From: Arthrobacter sp. MN05-02
GTDB taxonomy: Bacteria > Actinomycetota > Actinomycetes > Actinomycetales > Micrococcaceae
Length of the DNA: 64,000 nt
Direction of reading: 5' to 3'
Assembly (NCBI GenBank): GCA_004001285.1
Contig: AP018698.1
Span: forward strand, 1-64,000
A program made the translations under genes and the position numbers. This document shows positions 1 through 8,455 of this stretch, piece after piece. The first letter of the stretch is position 1, and every line of letters begins with the position of its first letter. The notes below the pieces were generated by a model. It was not told the origin of the DNA. It ran no database searches and saw only the letters and a list, made by a program, of their open reading frames with translations.

Positions 1-2
1 AC

Positions 3-659
3 GACGTGACCATCGGATATACAAAGGAGCAGGTCAAGGACGCACCCCGCATCGAGTCCGACGGTGACCTCAGCCCCGAGGAAGAGGACCGCCTCTACCG
101 CCACTACGGACTCGCCGGCCACTCCGGCACTACCGAAACCACTGGTCGGGACTTCCTCGACACCGACACCACCACGGGCACGGCCGGTGTCACGACCGGC
201 ACCACCACGGATTACGACCGCACCGGAACGGTGGGTCATGACACGTCCGGTCCGACCACCGATGACGCGATGACTCGCTCCGAGGAACAGCTCCACGTCG
301 GGACCGAGCGCCGAGAGGTCGGCAAGGCCCGCCTGCGCAAGTACATCGTCACCGAGAACGTCACCAAGACCGTTCCCGTGTCGCATGAGGAAGTACGGAT
401 CGAGCGCGAACCCATCACCAACGCCAACCGCGGTGACGCCCTCGCCGGCCCCGCCATCAGCGAAGAGGAGCACGAAGTCGTCCTCCACGCCGAGCGCCCC
501 GTCGTGGAGAAGGAAGCCGTTCCCGTCGAACGCGTCCGCCTCGACAAGGAAACCGTCACCGAACAGGAAACCGTCACCAGAGACGTGCGCAAGGAGGAGA
601 TTGAACTCCTCGACGCCGACGGCACCGACACCACCGACACCACCGGCCGCCGCCACTAG
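3..659 (+). CDS. DUF2382 (YsnF/AvaK-type) stress protein, 5' end outside window
   Basis: The reading frame is open at the window edge, so the gene starts upstream; the GTG at 6 is probably internal. The first residues (VTIGYTKEQVKDAP, then LSPEEEDRLYRHYG) match the end of the PRC-barrel part that usually precedes DUF2382. A Thr/Gly-rich linker follows, about residues 40-90. The charged C-terminal half (about 100-205) has the DUF2382 pattern of LRKYIVTENV, VPVSHEEVRIEREP, HAERPVVEKEAVPVERVRL. Such proteins are linked to general stress in actinobacteria; their biochemical role is unknown. A strong hairpin follows the stop codon. Confidence 0.85.
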   Translation, partial: DVTIGYTKEQVKDAPRIESDGDLSPEEEDRLYRHYGLAGHSGTTETTGRDFLDTDTTTGTAGVTTGTTTDYDRTGTVGHDTSGPTTDDAMTRSEEQLHVGTERREVGKARLRKYIVTENVTKTVPVSHEEVRIEREPITNANRGDALAGPAISEEEHEVVLHAERPVVEKEAVPVERVRLDKETVTEQETVTRDVRKEEIELLDADGTDTTDTTGRRH

Positions 660-716
660 TCAAAGCACCGGCAAGCAGAGCGCCGATTCGTAGACCGACC
701 GGCACTCCTGAATACC

Positions 717-748
717 CTGAGGGGCGCTGCTCATGCAGCGCCCCTCAG
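717..748 (+). terminator. Rho-independent terminator after the DUF2382 gene
   Basis: A perfect 14-bp inverted repeat (arms 717-730 and 735-748, loop TCAT) lies 58 nt after the stop at 659. The stem is GC-rich, typical of actinobacterial terminators with a weak T tract. Confidence 0.75.
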
Positions 749-975
749 CATGTTCAGGACCAGATCCTCAGGCAGCAGCACTCCAACTCGTTGCTCCCTA
801 GAACGGCTTCGACGAACCCGCGTCCAGTTGCAGGTGTGGGGCCGAGAGTCGATCAACTGTCCCTGCGACCGGGTGAGCGGCGGGGGGACGCTTGAGTGTC
901 TAAGGTTGTTCGGTAGCAGCAGCCCGCGTATGTGCTGACTGGAGTACACGTAGAAGAGTTGGTGGAGGATTTATC

Positions 976-1866
976 GTGCTGGATGGATATGTGCAGCAGT
1001 GGAGTGCGATTCAGACAGTACGGGCAGCCAACCTGAACCTCGAGGACGTCTTCGCGGCGTACTTCGGCATGACCGGTGATGCTGATGAGTTCGAGGTCCA
1101 GGGGTACCTGACCGTTCTGGTGATGCTGCCGGCATACGACCGGGACCTGATCGCCCAGGCCATCAACGAGCTCCTCGACAGCACCGGCTCCACAGCCGAT
1201 GGTGCCCACTACAGCGACGAGGACGCGGCGTCCTTCTCCGGGTACGGCGACTACCTCCGCCCCCTGGCCCTCTCCCCCGACGGTTACGACTTCACCGCCC
1301 CGGCCGCCGGAGACCACAGCACCAGCATCACCACCAGCACGAACTTCCCTGCCCTCGATTCCACCCATCCCGCAGGCGGAGGAGCAGACGATGCAGATCT
1401 GGATGAGGCCGAGTTCCGGCGGCTTCACGCTTTGTATGAGTCGAGGTTGCTTGAGACCGGGGCGGAGGAACGCTTCGACAGGATCACCCGGCAGGCCCGG
1501 GATCACTTCGGGGTCAGCTCGGCCTCCATAGCCCTGATCACTGAGGACTCGCAGGTCATCAAGTCCGTCGTCGGACCCATCGGGCAGGACCTCCCCCGAG
1601 GGTTGGCGTTGTGCGCGAAAACCATCGAACGCGATCGCACCCTGGTCATTCCGAACGCCAGCCTCGACCCCGCGTGGCGAGATCATCCCCTCGTCGCCGG
1701 CGGACCGCAGGTGCGCTTCTACGCCGGGCACCCCATCAGCACAGCCGACGGCTGGCGCATCGGCACCCTCTGCCTGATCGACGACCAACCGCGCACCTTC
1801 ACCGACGAGGACATGCAGGTCCTCCGCCGCCTCGCCGCCCAGGTGCAGCTTGAGATGTGGGTCTGA
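976..1866 (+). CDS. GAF-domain sensor with N-terminal NEL domain
   Basis: A 296-residue cytosolic protein. Residues about 15-67 carry a domain repeated elsewhere in this window (D-V-F-x2-Y-F ... E-V-Q-x-Y-L ... L-I-A-Q-A-I-N-E-L-L), here called NEL. A low-complexity Ser/Thr/Asp linker follows. The C-terminal GAF domain (about 145-295) has EERFDRITRQARDHFGVSSASIAL, SVVGPIGQDLPRG and RFYAGHPI-GWRIGTLCLID, typical of redox or ligand-sensing GAF proteins fused to kinases, but no output domain is present. The GTG start at 976 is set by GGTGGAGGA at 961-969. Its closest relative here is the gene at 11906-12682, with the same domain order. Ligand and partner are unknown. Confidence 0.8.
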   Translation: MLDGYVQQWSAIQTVRAANLNLEDVFAAYFGMTGDADEFEVQGYLTVLVMLPAYDRDLIAQAINELLDSTGSTADGAHYSDEDAASFSGYGDYLRPLALSPDGYDFTAPAAGDHSTSITTSTNFPALDSTHPAGGGADDADLDEAEFRRLHALYESRLLETGAEERFDRITRQARDHFGVSSASIALITEDSQVIKSVVGPIGQDLPRGLALCAKTIERDRTLVIPNASLDPAWRDHPLVAGGPQVRFYAGHPISTADGWRIGTLCLIDDQPRTFTDEDMQVLRRLAAQVQLEMWV

Positions 1867-1998
1867 CGAGGGCGTGAACCTCCGGTGACACGTCGGGGTC
1901 GTAAGCCTGCTTCGTTTGCTTTCGGAGGTCTTCCGATAGTCTCGTGGGACACCGGGGTCCAGACAAAGGCCATGGTTCTGACAATCACAGGAACGGCT

Positions 1999-2637
1999 AT
2001 GACAGAACTCTTGAACCCAGTCCACACCGAAGCATCGACGACCACTGCGACCGCTGAGCCGGGCAACGTCCTCTCAATGACGGAATTCTCCGCCAGTCAC
2101 CAAGCACCCGAAGTGCGGGCCGCACGTCACGAGCGTGACAGCGCCCTGCTCGATGACGATCTATCACCTAAGGACCTCACGGCACTGTCGACCCGGCAGC
2201 TGCGCGTCATGGTGAACCAGGCCTACAAGCTGATGGACACGGACTACCCCCCAACCGGCGCTCTCGACCGTTACGAGATGATCGTCGACGAACTCGAGGA
2301 CCGCGCACAGCAGGCAATGGAACGCGGTTCCGGGTACGGGCATCAGCCCAAGGAGACGTTCCGCGATAACCCTCTGTACTGCCGGTTCGAGCTGTTCATC
2401 GATGGCACCCTCGCCGCCTACGTGAAGTACACGATGAACGGCGGACAGGTCATCCTCCTCGACGTCGTGGAACAGCCCGAATTCCGCGACCAAGGCATCG
2501 ATGAAACCCTCATGCGCCACGTCGTACTCAACGTCCACAAACGGCGCCTCAGCCTCATCCCGCAATGCCTCACGGCATTCTCTTTCCTTGCAGATCATCC
2601 CCAGTACCAGGTACTCACCGGCCAGTCCCAGCGCTAG
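1999..2637 (+). CDS. GNAT-like (YidJ/PF14542 type) N-acetyltransferase-like protein
   Basis: A protein of about 212 residues. The C-terminal ~85 residues (FELFIDGTLAAYVKYTM, VILLDVVEQPEFRDQGIDETLMRHVV, LSLIPQCLTAFSFLADHPQYQVL) match the small GCN5-like family PF14542, with its conserved P-x-C and H-P-x-Y signature. The catalytic role of that family is not well defined. The N-terminal part is acidic and helical (LSPKDLTALSTRQLRVMVNQAYKLMDTDYPPTGALDRYEMIVDEL) and not recognised. ATG 1999 is preferred because AGGAA lies about 10 nt upstream. The frame is open back to 1885, so a longer start is possible. Confidence 0.72.
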   Translation: MTELLNPVHTEASTTTATAEPGNVLSMTEFSASHQAPEVRAARHERDSALLDDDLSPKDLTALSTRQLRVMVNQAYKLMDTDYPPTGALDRYEMIVDELEDRAQQAMERGSGYGHQPKETFRDNPLYCRFELFIDGTLAAYVKYTMNGGQVILLDVVEQPEFRDQGIDETLMRHVVLNVHKRRLSLIPQCLTAFSFLADHPQYQVLTGQSQR

Positions 2638-2720
2638 GAGCCCGAAGGAGATCAGCCCGTCCGCTCCACCTTTGGCCGGGGCGGTTCTCCCCCTCTTCTC
2701 GATGTCGGACTGTTGGTCAC

Positions 2721-2760
2721 CGTCGTACTGACTACGGAAGCGTCGTACTGACTACGGAAG
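2721..2760. repeat. Perfect tandem duplication of 20 bp
   Basis: CGTCGTACTGACTACGGAAG occurs twice head to tail, at 2721-2740 and 2741-2760, in the gap between two convergent genes. It may be a slippage duplication. No function is evident. Confidence 0.9.
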
Positions 2761-2772
2761 CGAAGCGTGGTG

Positions 2773-3048
2773 TTAGTGGTGGCCGGCTTGGGTGGTGCCG
2801 AACATCAGGGTTCGGCGCTGAACGTCGTAGTACACGGTCTCGGCTGAGGAAAGCAGGTCCTGGAGGTTGTCGGCATCATCGGCGTCGATGGTCAGAACTT
2901 CCTCCCACGCACCTTGGTCAAGGACCAACTGCAGAGTCCACGACCCAGGCTGGCCCGGCTCTCCTGCCACCCAGCTGAACTGGTAGTGGCTGAGCTGCCG
3001 GACCTTGATGCTGTCATCGGTGATGGGCTGATTCAGGTTCTGTGCCAT
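2773..3048 (-). CDS. Hypothetical 91-residue acidic protein
   Basis: Not recognised. The start is firm: on the minus strand AAGGAGGAAG lies just ahead of the ATG at 3048. The protein is soluble with no membrane segment, and has an acidic middle (VLTIDADDADNLQDLLSS) and aromatic pairs (HYQFSWV, VYYDV). It could be a small beta-rich domain. It is transcribed convergently with the acetyltransferase-like gene. No partner is suggested by its neighbours. Confidence 0.65.
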   Translation of the reverse strand: MAQNLNQPITDDSIKVRQLSHYQFSWVAGEPGQPGSWTLQLVLDQGAWEEVLTIDADDADNLQDLLSSAETVYYDVQRRTLMFGTTQAGHH

Positions 3049-3545
3049 GACTTTTCTTCCTCCTTGTACAACCCACCCGATAGGCGGGCTTCTGGACTGG
3101 ATGGAGCATGAAACGGGACACCCGTCGTCATCGCGCGATGACCAGGCTGGCCCGACGAGTTCAACGTAATCGCACCGATGGCACTAGGGCAGAACCAACC
3201 GGATCCCGCTGATCGCTTGACGGGCGAGAAGACGGCACTCAACGTCATCGACTGAACATGCCACCGCGTCTGGGACTGATCCAGGAAGGATCTTCGAAGG
3301 TCAAGGGATGGCTCATTCGTCCTCAAATTTTGTTCAAACCGCACAAAAACGACCTCGATGGCACTTCGGGTCCGGAAGAATTGTGACTCAAGGGACTAGT
3401 AAAGGGTGAAACGTGCGCAGCCAGTGGCAGGCTGCTGCCTGCGTGCACCCGATAGGTCAGGCTGCACCCGCTCACTGAGCATATGGGACTGCCCTACAGC
3501 TTGCCCCGAGCAGACGTTGACGCCACTTGCATGAAACGGACACCC
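3049..3545. other. Intergenic stretch with a conserved inverted motif, no gene seen
   Basis: No convincing coding sequence. It must hold the promoter of the minus-strand gene at 3048 and of the plus-strand gene at 3546. The sequence GCAGGCTGCTGCCTGCG (3427-3443), containing the inverted repeat GCAGGC-TGCT-GCCTGC, recurs almost unchanged upstream of a paralogous gene (10726-10742). Confidence 0.5.
3427..3443 (+). promoter_or_regulatory. Candidate operator shared by two paralogous genes
   Basis: GCAGGCTGCTGCCTGCG, about 100 nt upstream of the PETExRL gene at 3546, differs by one base from 10726-10742, which lies 40 nt upstream of the paralogue at 10782. The core is an inverted repeat. That both copies stand in front of related genes suggests a common regulator; this is inference. 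Confidence 0.35.
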
Positions 3546-3746
3546 ATGAACTCCCGCCTATCCCCCGATGACGACTTTCCGGACCTGACGCATCTTCCGA
3601 CAAAGGCAGTCGAAGTCGTCAACAGCAAAGTGCACCGCGAACTGGACTTCGAGTACGCCACCGACGGTGCCGCCCACCCGGAGACCGAGTTCCGCCTCGA
3701 GGAAGTCAACGAGGAACTGGACGCCCGCGACGTCCTCGCAGGTTAG
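3546..3746 (+). CDS. Small acidic protein of the PETExRL family (copy 1)
   Basis: A 66-residue protein of no known function. It is one of three paralogues in this window (see 10400 and 10782), sharing the pattern [ML]-x-P-[DT]-x-x-F-P-[DE]-D-L ... EVVNSKVHRELDFEY ... HPETEFRLEEVNEELDARD. The helical, charged sequence suggests a small adaptor or antagonist. ATG 3546 is chosen because the paralogues begin at the same place (MNSKLAP, MSTRITP); an in-frame ATG at 3531 is possible. It lies just ahead of the Hpt-like gene. Confidence 0.6.
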   Translation: MNSRLSPDDDFPDLTHLPTKAVEVVNSKVHRELDFEYATDGAAHPETEFRLEEVNEELDARDVLAG

Positions 3747-3782
3747 GGCAGGCTTCCCATCCCACTGATCCTCGATGTCCTG

Positions 3783-4124
3783 GTGTTCGCTGCCCTAGCC
3801 GAAGACCTCGGACATGCCGTTGCTATGAGCTTCCTGGCCACATTCACCTCACTCCTCAGTCCACGCATCGGTCGCATCGACGCTGCCTTCAAACAGAAGG
3901 ACCGGGAGGACCTCATCACCGCCCTGCTGAGCCTGCAGGCCAGTGCCACCATGGCTGGGGCCGCACAACTGCAGAAAACTACAACACGCGCACTTATGGC
4001 AGACCCTATCGAAGATCAACCACCCGAGCCTCTGATCGAACAGCTCACATCAGAAGCCCAGGACTTCACCCGCGCCTTCCGATCCTTCGAGAAGGATCCC
4101 GGGTTCCCTCGAACCGATCATTAG
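3783..4124 (+). CDS. Hpt-like four-helix protein without the phospho-accepting His
   Basis: A 113-residue protein. FLATFTSLLSPRIGRIDAAF-DREDLITALLSLQASATMAGAAQL follows the helical pattern of histidine phosphotransfer domains (F-L ... L-x2-L-x2-A ... D-x2-L-x2-A-x-H-x-L-K-G-S-A-x2-G-A), but the site of the active His is Leu and the K-G is Q-A. It is therefore at best a pseudo-Hpt or structural homologue. GTG 3783 is the assumed start, with ATG 3825 as an alternative. It is probably co-transcribed with the small gene ending at 3746. Confidence 0.5.
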   Translation: MFAALAEDLGHAVAMSFLATFTSLLSPRIGRIDAAFKQKDREDLITALLSLQASATMAGAAQLQKTTTRALMADPIEDQPPEPLIEQLTSEAQDFTRAFRSFEKDPGFPRTDH

Positions 4125-4205
4125 GCAGCAGATACTGTCGACCTGCCCCAAGTGCGTACGGGTCAGCACACAGACTGTTGTAGCTGGTGGTGGGTGCAGG
4201 TGGGA

Positions 4206-4466
4206 TTAGGTGCTGAGGTCGGCCCGGTAGGGGGCGCGGGGCAGGGGTGGTATCTCGTCGATAAGTTCATTGACGGCTTCGGCGATGAGATCACATTCGA
4301 GTGGTGGCAGGACGATCAGCCCGTGGAGGTACGCGTCCAGCTCGTACTCGTCGACGGACCCCGCCAAACTGAAGTACCGCACCCAGACGTCCTGCAGGTT
4401 GAGGTCCGCGGTACGGATGGCAAGCCAGGTCAGCTTCCGCTGCTTGTCCAGGTGGGATGCTTCCAT
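4206..4466 (-). CDS. Stand-alone NEL-domain protein (copy 1)
   Basis: An 86-residue protein that is essentially the NEL domain alone: LNLQDVWVRYFSLAGSVDEYE, then DAYLHGLIVLPPLECDLIAE and AVNELIDE. It is about 65% identical by eye to the domain at 7181-7411 and clearly related to the N-termini of the GAF proteins at 976 and 12682. ATG 4466 is set by GGGGAG 8 nt upstream; the upstream part of the frame (to 4664) has no family similarity. Function unknown; the domain is probably a protein-interaction module of the GAF/ANTAR stress network. Confidence 0.7.
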   Translation of the reverse strand: MEASHLDKQRKLTWLAIRTADLNLQDVWVRYFSLAGSVDEYELDAYLHGLIVLPPLECDLIAEAVNELIDEIPPLPRAPYRADLST

Positions 4467-4731
4467 CAGGGCTCCCCGCTGATGTCGGCGCCGTCCTGTC
4501 GCTGTGCGATGGATGCGGCGGTATCGTCTGGAGCCAGTGGTGAAGGTTCCGTGAAGGGTCATCCACCTGTGGGCGGGTGGAGCCCGAAGGGTGAAGCTCA
4601 AAGCCATCCACCTGTGGGTGAGCACCAGCGCATCGATCACCCGAAAGTGCGATTCGTGTCCCAACGCCTGGGTCCTGCTCGATTACGATGACAGCTGTTC
4701 TTGATGACATCCCTAGTCTGTCGAGAACATG

Positions 4732-4765
4732 GAAGGGCCCTCTCCAACTGCGGAGAGGGCCCTTC
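4732..4765 (-). terminator. Hairpin terminator behind the Mn-catalase gene
   Basis: A perfect 14-bp inverted repeat (arms 4732-4745 and 4752-4765, core GAAGGGCCCTCTCC, loop of 6). It lies about 70 nt past the end of the minus-strand catalase gene and could serve both directions. Confidence 0.7.
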
Positions 4766-4837
4766 TCTATGAAGCGCTTAGCCGTTCAACACTGGCCTCG
4801 TAGACAGGCGCGATCGGTGTACCTGTGGATCCTGCTT

Positions 4838-5720
4838 TTATTCGCGATTGAGCTTGTCCTGTACGGTGCCGGCCATCTTCTCGACGGTGTTCGGGATCTC
4901 CGTGGTGCCATAGAAGCGTGAGTCCGGGTGCGTCGCGGGCGGCATGGGGGCACGGGTGGTGGGACCTTCGTGGTAGGTGAACTCCCCCTTGCCGTCGGGC
5001 GTCGGCCCAGCTGCCCAGCTGCCCTCGGAGGCGGTCTTGCCGTCCGAGAAGTTGAGGTACTGGTAGGAGACCTCCCTGGCTTCCTTCTTGAGCGGGAAGT
5101 TGCTCGGCACGGGGAGTTCCTCCAGCTTCGATTCCTGGAGTTCGCGGGCTGCCGCGATCCACTGGTTCTGGTGCATGGTGTCGCGAGCCAGGAGGAAGGA
5201 CAGCATGTCCCGCACTCCGTGGTCGTCCGTCATGTGGTACAGGCGTGCGACCTGCAGACGGCCCTGCATCTCCGCGTTCGCGTTCGCCGTGAAGTCCGCC
5301 AGCAGGTTGCCGCTGGCCGTGACGTAACTGCCCTGCCAGGGGGTTGCCCATGCTGTCCACCGGCCGGGCGCCGGCACCGGCGACGATCGCATGCTGCATA
5401 TCCGTCCCGCCGAGCACGGCCGCGATGGCCGGATCGGACTGCACCGCGTCCTCGGTGATCCCGAGGGGGGCCTTCTCGAGGAGCTGCGCGATCATGGTCG
5501 CGAGCATCTCCACGTGGCCCATCTCCTCCGCCCCGATGCCGAACAGCAGGTCACGGTACTTGCCCGGGATGTGGGCATTCCACGCCTGGAAGCTGTACTG
5601 CAGGGCCACGGTGATCTCACCGTACTGGCCACCCAGGACCTCCTGCAGCTTGCGCGCATAGATGGCGTCCGGCTTGTCCGGGGTCGCCTTGTACTGAAGC
5701 TCTTGCTTGTGAAAGAACAT
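4838..5720 (-). pseudogene. Manganese catalase, interrupted by one frameshift
   Basis: A di-manganese catalase (2 H2O2 to 2 H2O + O2) of the expected ~293 residues. It starts at ATG 5720 (MFFHKQELQY). Ligand motifs are visible: GAEEMGHVEM in the first part, and TDDHGVRDMLSFLLARDTMHQNQW in the second. The frame breaks after VDSMGNP in a run of five G (5339-5343, plus strand); with one G fewer it reads NPWQGSYVTASGNLLADF, as in the family. The single homopolymer change suggests either a sequencing error or a recent inactivation. No upstream regulator is seen. It fits the stress theme of the region. Confidence 0.85.
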
Positions 5721-5843
5721 GGTTCTCACTCTCGTCGTCGAAACGCGGGAAGCGACATGAACAGAATCGCCTCGATACTTGACGCTATGTGCACAGCCGC
5801 GCCGCTGTCCGAGTCCCAACTTCAAGGCGCTGTATCTTGACAC

Positions 5844-6247
5844 ACCGCCTGACCTTCCTCAGAAGATGCACACCGTGCAACAAGCCCCACCCGCACAGCC
5901 AGATAGCCGCGTCTCAAAAACCTGAAGCTTTATAAGACAGTCGAAGCGGTCTTACGTCCAGTGGCCACTCCCCCGACATTCCGGAACTTCTTCTGTCTCG
6001 AACAGGTGTCTCCCCGTATTTCGTCTCAAAAGTCCATGAGTTCGGGCTTTGTTGATTTGTAGATGTGTAGATTTTCTCAAGCATCGGTCGCGCTTTGCTT
6101 CCCCATATTTGACGGTGAGCTGGTGGGGTGCTGGGAATCCTGTTGCGGTCGAGCAACAGCGGTATCGCTGCTGTCCAGTGGTCCGTACGGTGGAAGAAAC
6201 GGTCGGCCCGCAGTGCACCGCCGGCCTGTCTCGCCGGAGGAGGACCT
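5844..6247. other. Intergenic region with an orphan resolvase-site-like motif
   Basis: No coding sequence is convincing. It is AT-richer than its surroundings around 6040-6070. It holds the motif at 6007-6030 (see separate entry) and a good ribosome-binding site (CGGAGGAGGACCT) for the lipoprotein gene at 6248. Confidence 0.4.
6007..6030 (+). other. Candidate recombination site TGTCTC-N11-TCTCA (orphan copy)
   Basis: TGTCTCCCCGTATTTCGTCT followed by CAAA. The same layout (TGTCTC, 11 bases, TCT[CT]A) is found at 18903-18925, upstream of a resolvase remnant, and on the minus strand at 22299-22321, upstream of an intact resolvase gene. This copy has no resolvase beside it. Confidence 0.35.
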
Positions 6248-6730
6248 GTGACTGATACGAGCAATACAAGGCTTGATAGGGTGCGGGCGGACCGGCTGCG
6301 TGCGTTGAGCATGTGCTCACTGCTCGCCACTGGGTTGGCCCTGGTAGCGGGTTGCGCGACAGGCGGGCAGGACAACTGGAACTCCACCGCGGTCGGTGAC
6401 GACAAGAGCGTGGGCGCTCTCGACCTGCGCAGTGTCCTCCTGGTCACCGATGAGGAGGGCAGCCCGGCCAGGCTCTTGGGTACGGTCGAGAACAACGGGG
6501 ATCAGCCCGTGGAGGTGAGGATCAGCGACGAGGACGAGGACGTCACCGTGATGGTCCCAGCACAGGGTTCCGTCGGTTTGGACACCGTCGAGACCCTCTT
6601 GCGAACGGCCGGCGATGCTCCGGGCGCCCGCACCACCTTGACGGCCACCACCGACGCCGGCGACGTCGAGCTGCTCGTTCCCGTCGTCGATGGGACCCTC
6701 GACCCCTACAAGCCTTACCTTCCCGAATAA
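6248..6730 (+). CDS. Predicted lipoprotein, unknown function
   Basis: A 160-residue secreted lipoprotein. GTG 6248 follows GGAGGAGG. The N-terminal signal (LRALSMCSLLATGLALVAGC) ends in a lipobox LVAGC, with the Cys at about residue 36. The mature part is acidic and beta-rich (LRSVLLVTDEEGSPARLLGTVENNGDQPVEVRI), resembling the small actinobacterial lipoproteins with a DNA-binding-regulator-like or fibronectin-like fold, but no family is firmly recognised. It stands alone in front of the MT0933-type gene. Confidence 0.75.
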   Translation: MTDTSNTRLDRVRADRLRALSMCSLLATGLALVAGCATGGQDNWNSTAVGDDKSVGALDLRSVLLVTDEEGSPARLLGTVENNGDQPVEVRISDEDEDVTVMVPAQGSVGLDTVETLLRTAGDAPGARTTLTATTDAGDVELLVPVVDGTLDPYKPYLPE

Positions 6731-6875
6731 CGTGGCTCGGCGATGGGTTAGATGACTGCTCGCACGATCTTGTAGGACGGGCTCGGTTCTCACGCTTCCC
6801 TCATCTTCCGCGCCTACAGTGAAGAACCCGGGGGACAAGGCATCTGCCTTTCCCCTCACGAAAAAGGAGTTTCTT

Positions 6876-7142
6876 ATGGGATTGTTTGGCAGCCGGAGCA
6901 AAGCGGGACGACTCGCGTCCAAGGCACTGGACTTCATCAGCAGCAACCCTGACAAGGTCAACAACGGTGTCGCGAAAGCTGGCGACTTCGTGAACAAGCG
7001 GACTCACGGCAAGTACTCGCGACACATCACTGGGGCCCAGACGAAAGCCGTGGACGCTGTCACGAAGCTCAACCGGAAGAACGGTCGCGGTGGTTTCGAA
7101 GGCAGTGATGGGCGCGGGCCGGGTTCCGGTCCTGTCAGATAG
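6876..7142 (+). CDS. MT0933/Rv0909-type antitoxin-like protein
   Basis: An 88-residue protein starting MGLFGSRSKAGRLASKALDF, with NPDKVNNGVAKAGDFVNKRTHGKYSRHI and a basic, Gly-rich tail. The repeated K-V-x2-G-V-x-K-A-G-D-F-V pattern is that of the Rv0909-like (PF14013) family, annotated as antitoxins in mycobacteria, where the partner toxin is Rv0910. No such toxin gene follows here, so it may have another role. ATG 6876 is fixed by AAAAAGGAG just upstream. Confidence 0.7.
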   Translation: MGLFGSRSKAGRLASKALDFISSNPDKVNNGVAKAGDFVNKRTHGKYSRHITGAQTKAVDAVTKLNRKNGRGGFEGSDGRGPGSGPVR

Positions 7143-7180
7143 CCGAGAATTTGAGACGCTCGGGGTTGTTGATCAACGAG

Positions 7181-7411
7181 TCAAGGATCGATGTCTGAAC
7201 TGTAGGGTGCGCGAGACGGTCTTGGCAGCTCATCAATTAGTTCGTTGACCGCATGGGCGATGAGGTCACACTGTACCGGAGGCAAGACCACAAGCCCGTG
7301 CAGGTACGCGTTGACCTCGTACTCGTCGACCATACCGCTCAGGGAAAAGTACCGGAGCCAGACATCGGGCACGGCCAAGCCCGCGTGGTGGATCGCCATG
7401 AAGATCAGCAC
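7181..7411 (-). CDS. Stand-alone NEL-domain protein (copy 2), start uncertain
   Basis: Paralogue of 4206-4466: VPDVWLRYFSLSGMVDEYEV, NAYLHGLVVLPPVQCDLIAHAVNELIDELP. GTG 7411 is the first start codon in frame, yet homology to copy 1 extends about ten codons further upstream (TKQRVLIF against DKQRKLTW). It reaches exactly to the TAG at 7442-7444 that ends the GAF-ANTAR gene in the same frame. Either the gene uses a shortened start, or it was once fused to the GAF-ANTAR protein and a nonsense codon now separates them. Function unknown. Confidence 0.65.
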   Translation of the reverse strand: MLIFMAIHHAGLAVPDVWLRYFSLSGMVDEYEVNAYLHGLVVLPPVQCDLIAHAVNELIDELPRPSRAPYSSDIDP

Positions 7412-7441
7412 GCGCTGCTTGGTGGCTCGCGTGGGATTCCA

Positions 7442-8170
7442 CTACTTCGCCTCACTGAGACTAATGCCGTCCTGCCCGTCGACAATTGCCAGGGCGATAC
7501 TGTCCATCGGCTCACGATCCTCAGCGGCACGCGCCATGAGGTGCGCCAGGGCTTCCTCGCGGGTCAGGCTGTGGCGTTCCATGAGGATGCCTCGAGCTAA
7601 ATCGACCACACTGCGAGTCTGCAGGACAGCTTGGATCTCACTGGCTATCCGTTGCGGGGTATCACTGGACTGTACGTGCCCCAGCAACGCTGCGGCAGCG
7701 TTCGCGAGATTGGAAAGCACCTGCTGATCCTCGACATTGAAAGCGTCTTTCGCACGTGCGTACACCTTCATCGCTCCAAGAGCCCTACCACTCCGCATGA
7801 GTGGAACGCTCAAACATGACCCAACCCCTGCTTCCGCGACGGCGTGACACCAGTGAGTCCACCGCGGATCGGTCGTTGTGTCCGCTATCAGGATCGGCTG
7901 TCCCGTCGTCCCCGCGTCCAAGCAGGGTCCCTCATTGAGGGTGTACTGAAGATCGTCGGCTTCGCGAACGAGCCCGTCGGTGGCTCCAACACTGGTGCGC
8001 TGCCCGTTCTCCAGCAGGCTCACCCCGGCACCATCGGCTCCGTCGATGACATTACGGGCCACCCCAGCCAGGCCGTCAACCGCGTCCTGCGCGGTTTCCT
8101 TCGACAGCAACAACCCCTTTGTCCGACCAATGATCATCCCAAGGTCAGTGACAGGTCCATGCCCGCTCAT
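7442..8170 (-). CDS. GAF-ANTAR transcription antitermination regulator
   Basis: A 242-residue protein. The GAF domain (about 20-165) has GADGAGVSLLENGQR, LNEGPCLDAGTTGQP and VGSCLSVPLMRSGRALGAMKVYA. The C-terminal ANTAR RNA-binding domain (about 175-235) has IQAVLQTRSVVDLARGILMERHSLTREEALAHLM. ANTAR proteins bind paired hexaloop RNA hairpins and prevent termination; the GAF part presumably senses a signal. The start is fixed by AAGGAGGAGG ahead of the ATG at 8170. In the same frame, directly after its TAG, lies NEL-domain sequence. Confidence 0.88.
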   Translation of the reverse strand: MSGHGPVTDLGMIIGRTKGLLLSKETAQDAVDGLAGVARNVIDGADGAGVSLLENGQRTSVGATDGLVREADDLQYTLNEGPCLDAGTTGQPILIADTTTDPRWTHWCHAVAEAGVGSCLSVPLMRSGRALGAMKVYARAKDAFNVEDQQVLSNLANAAAALLGHVQSSDTPQRIASEIQAVLQTRSVVDLARGILMERHSLTREEALAHLMARAAEDREPMDSIALAIVDGQDGISLSEAK

Positions 8171-8455
8171 CCGGACTACCTCCTCCTTATCCCGCCGTCC
8201 GAACGGTGCAGCTCATCCCTCCAACCGCTCCCCGATCGCAACCCTGCGCCTACCGATAAATCGATCATTATAGACAAGTGGACGACCAAACCAGTCGTGC
8301 CGCTACCCGTCGTCGCCCGTGGCTGGCCCCACGATCGGTTTCGCAGGACTCCCTTGTACGACTTACCGAGGGCAGGCCGGCCGCAGCCGATGACACGATC
8401 AACGGGCTGCCGACACCGACGCTGCCCAGGGTCGGCTTCTGGCTCCGCTGAGGGC

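Noticed and set aside
853..2025. Long minus-strand open frame of 390 codons
   Set aside because: It is antisense to the GAF gene at 976-1866, which has a ribosome-binding site and clear motifs; the minus frame has low-complexity, motif-free sequence typical of GC-rich shadows.
3033..3344. Minus-strand frame of 103 codons
   Set aside because: No ribosome-binding site and no similarity; it overlaps the promoter region of the 91-residue gene.
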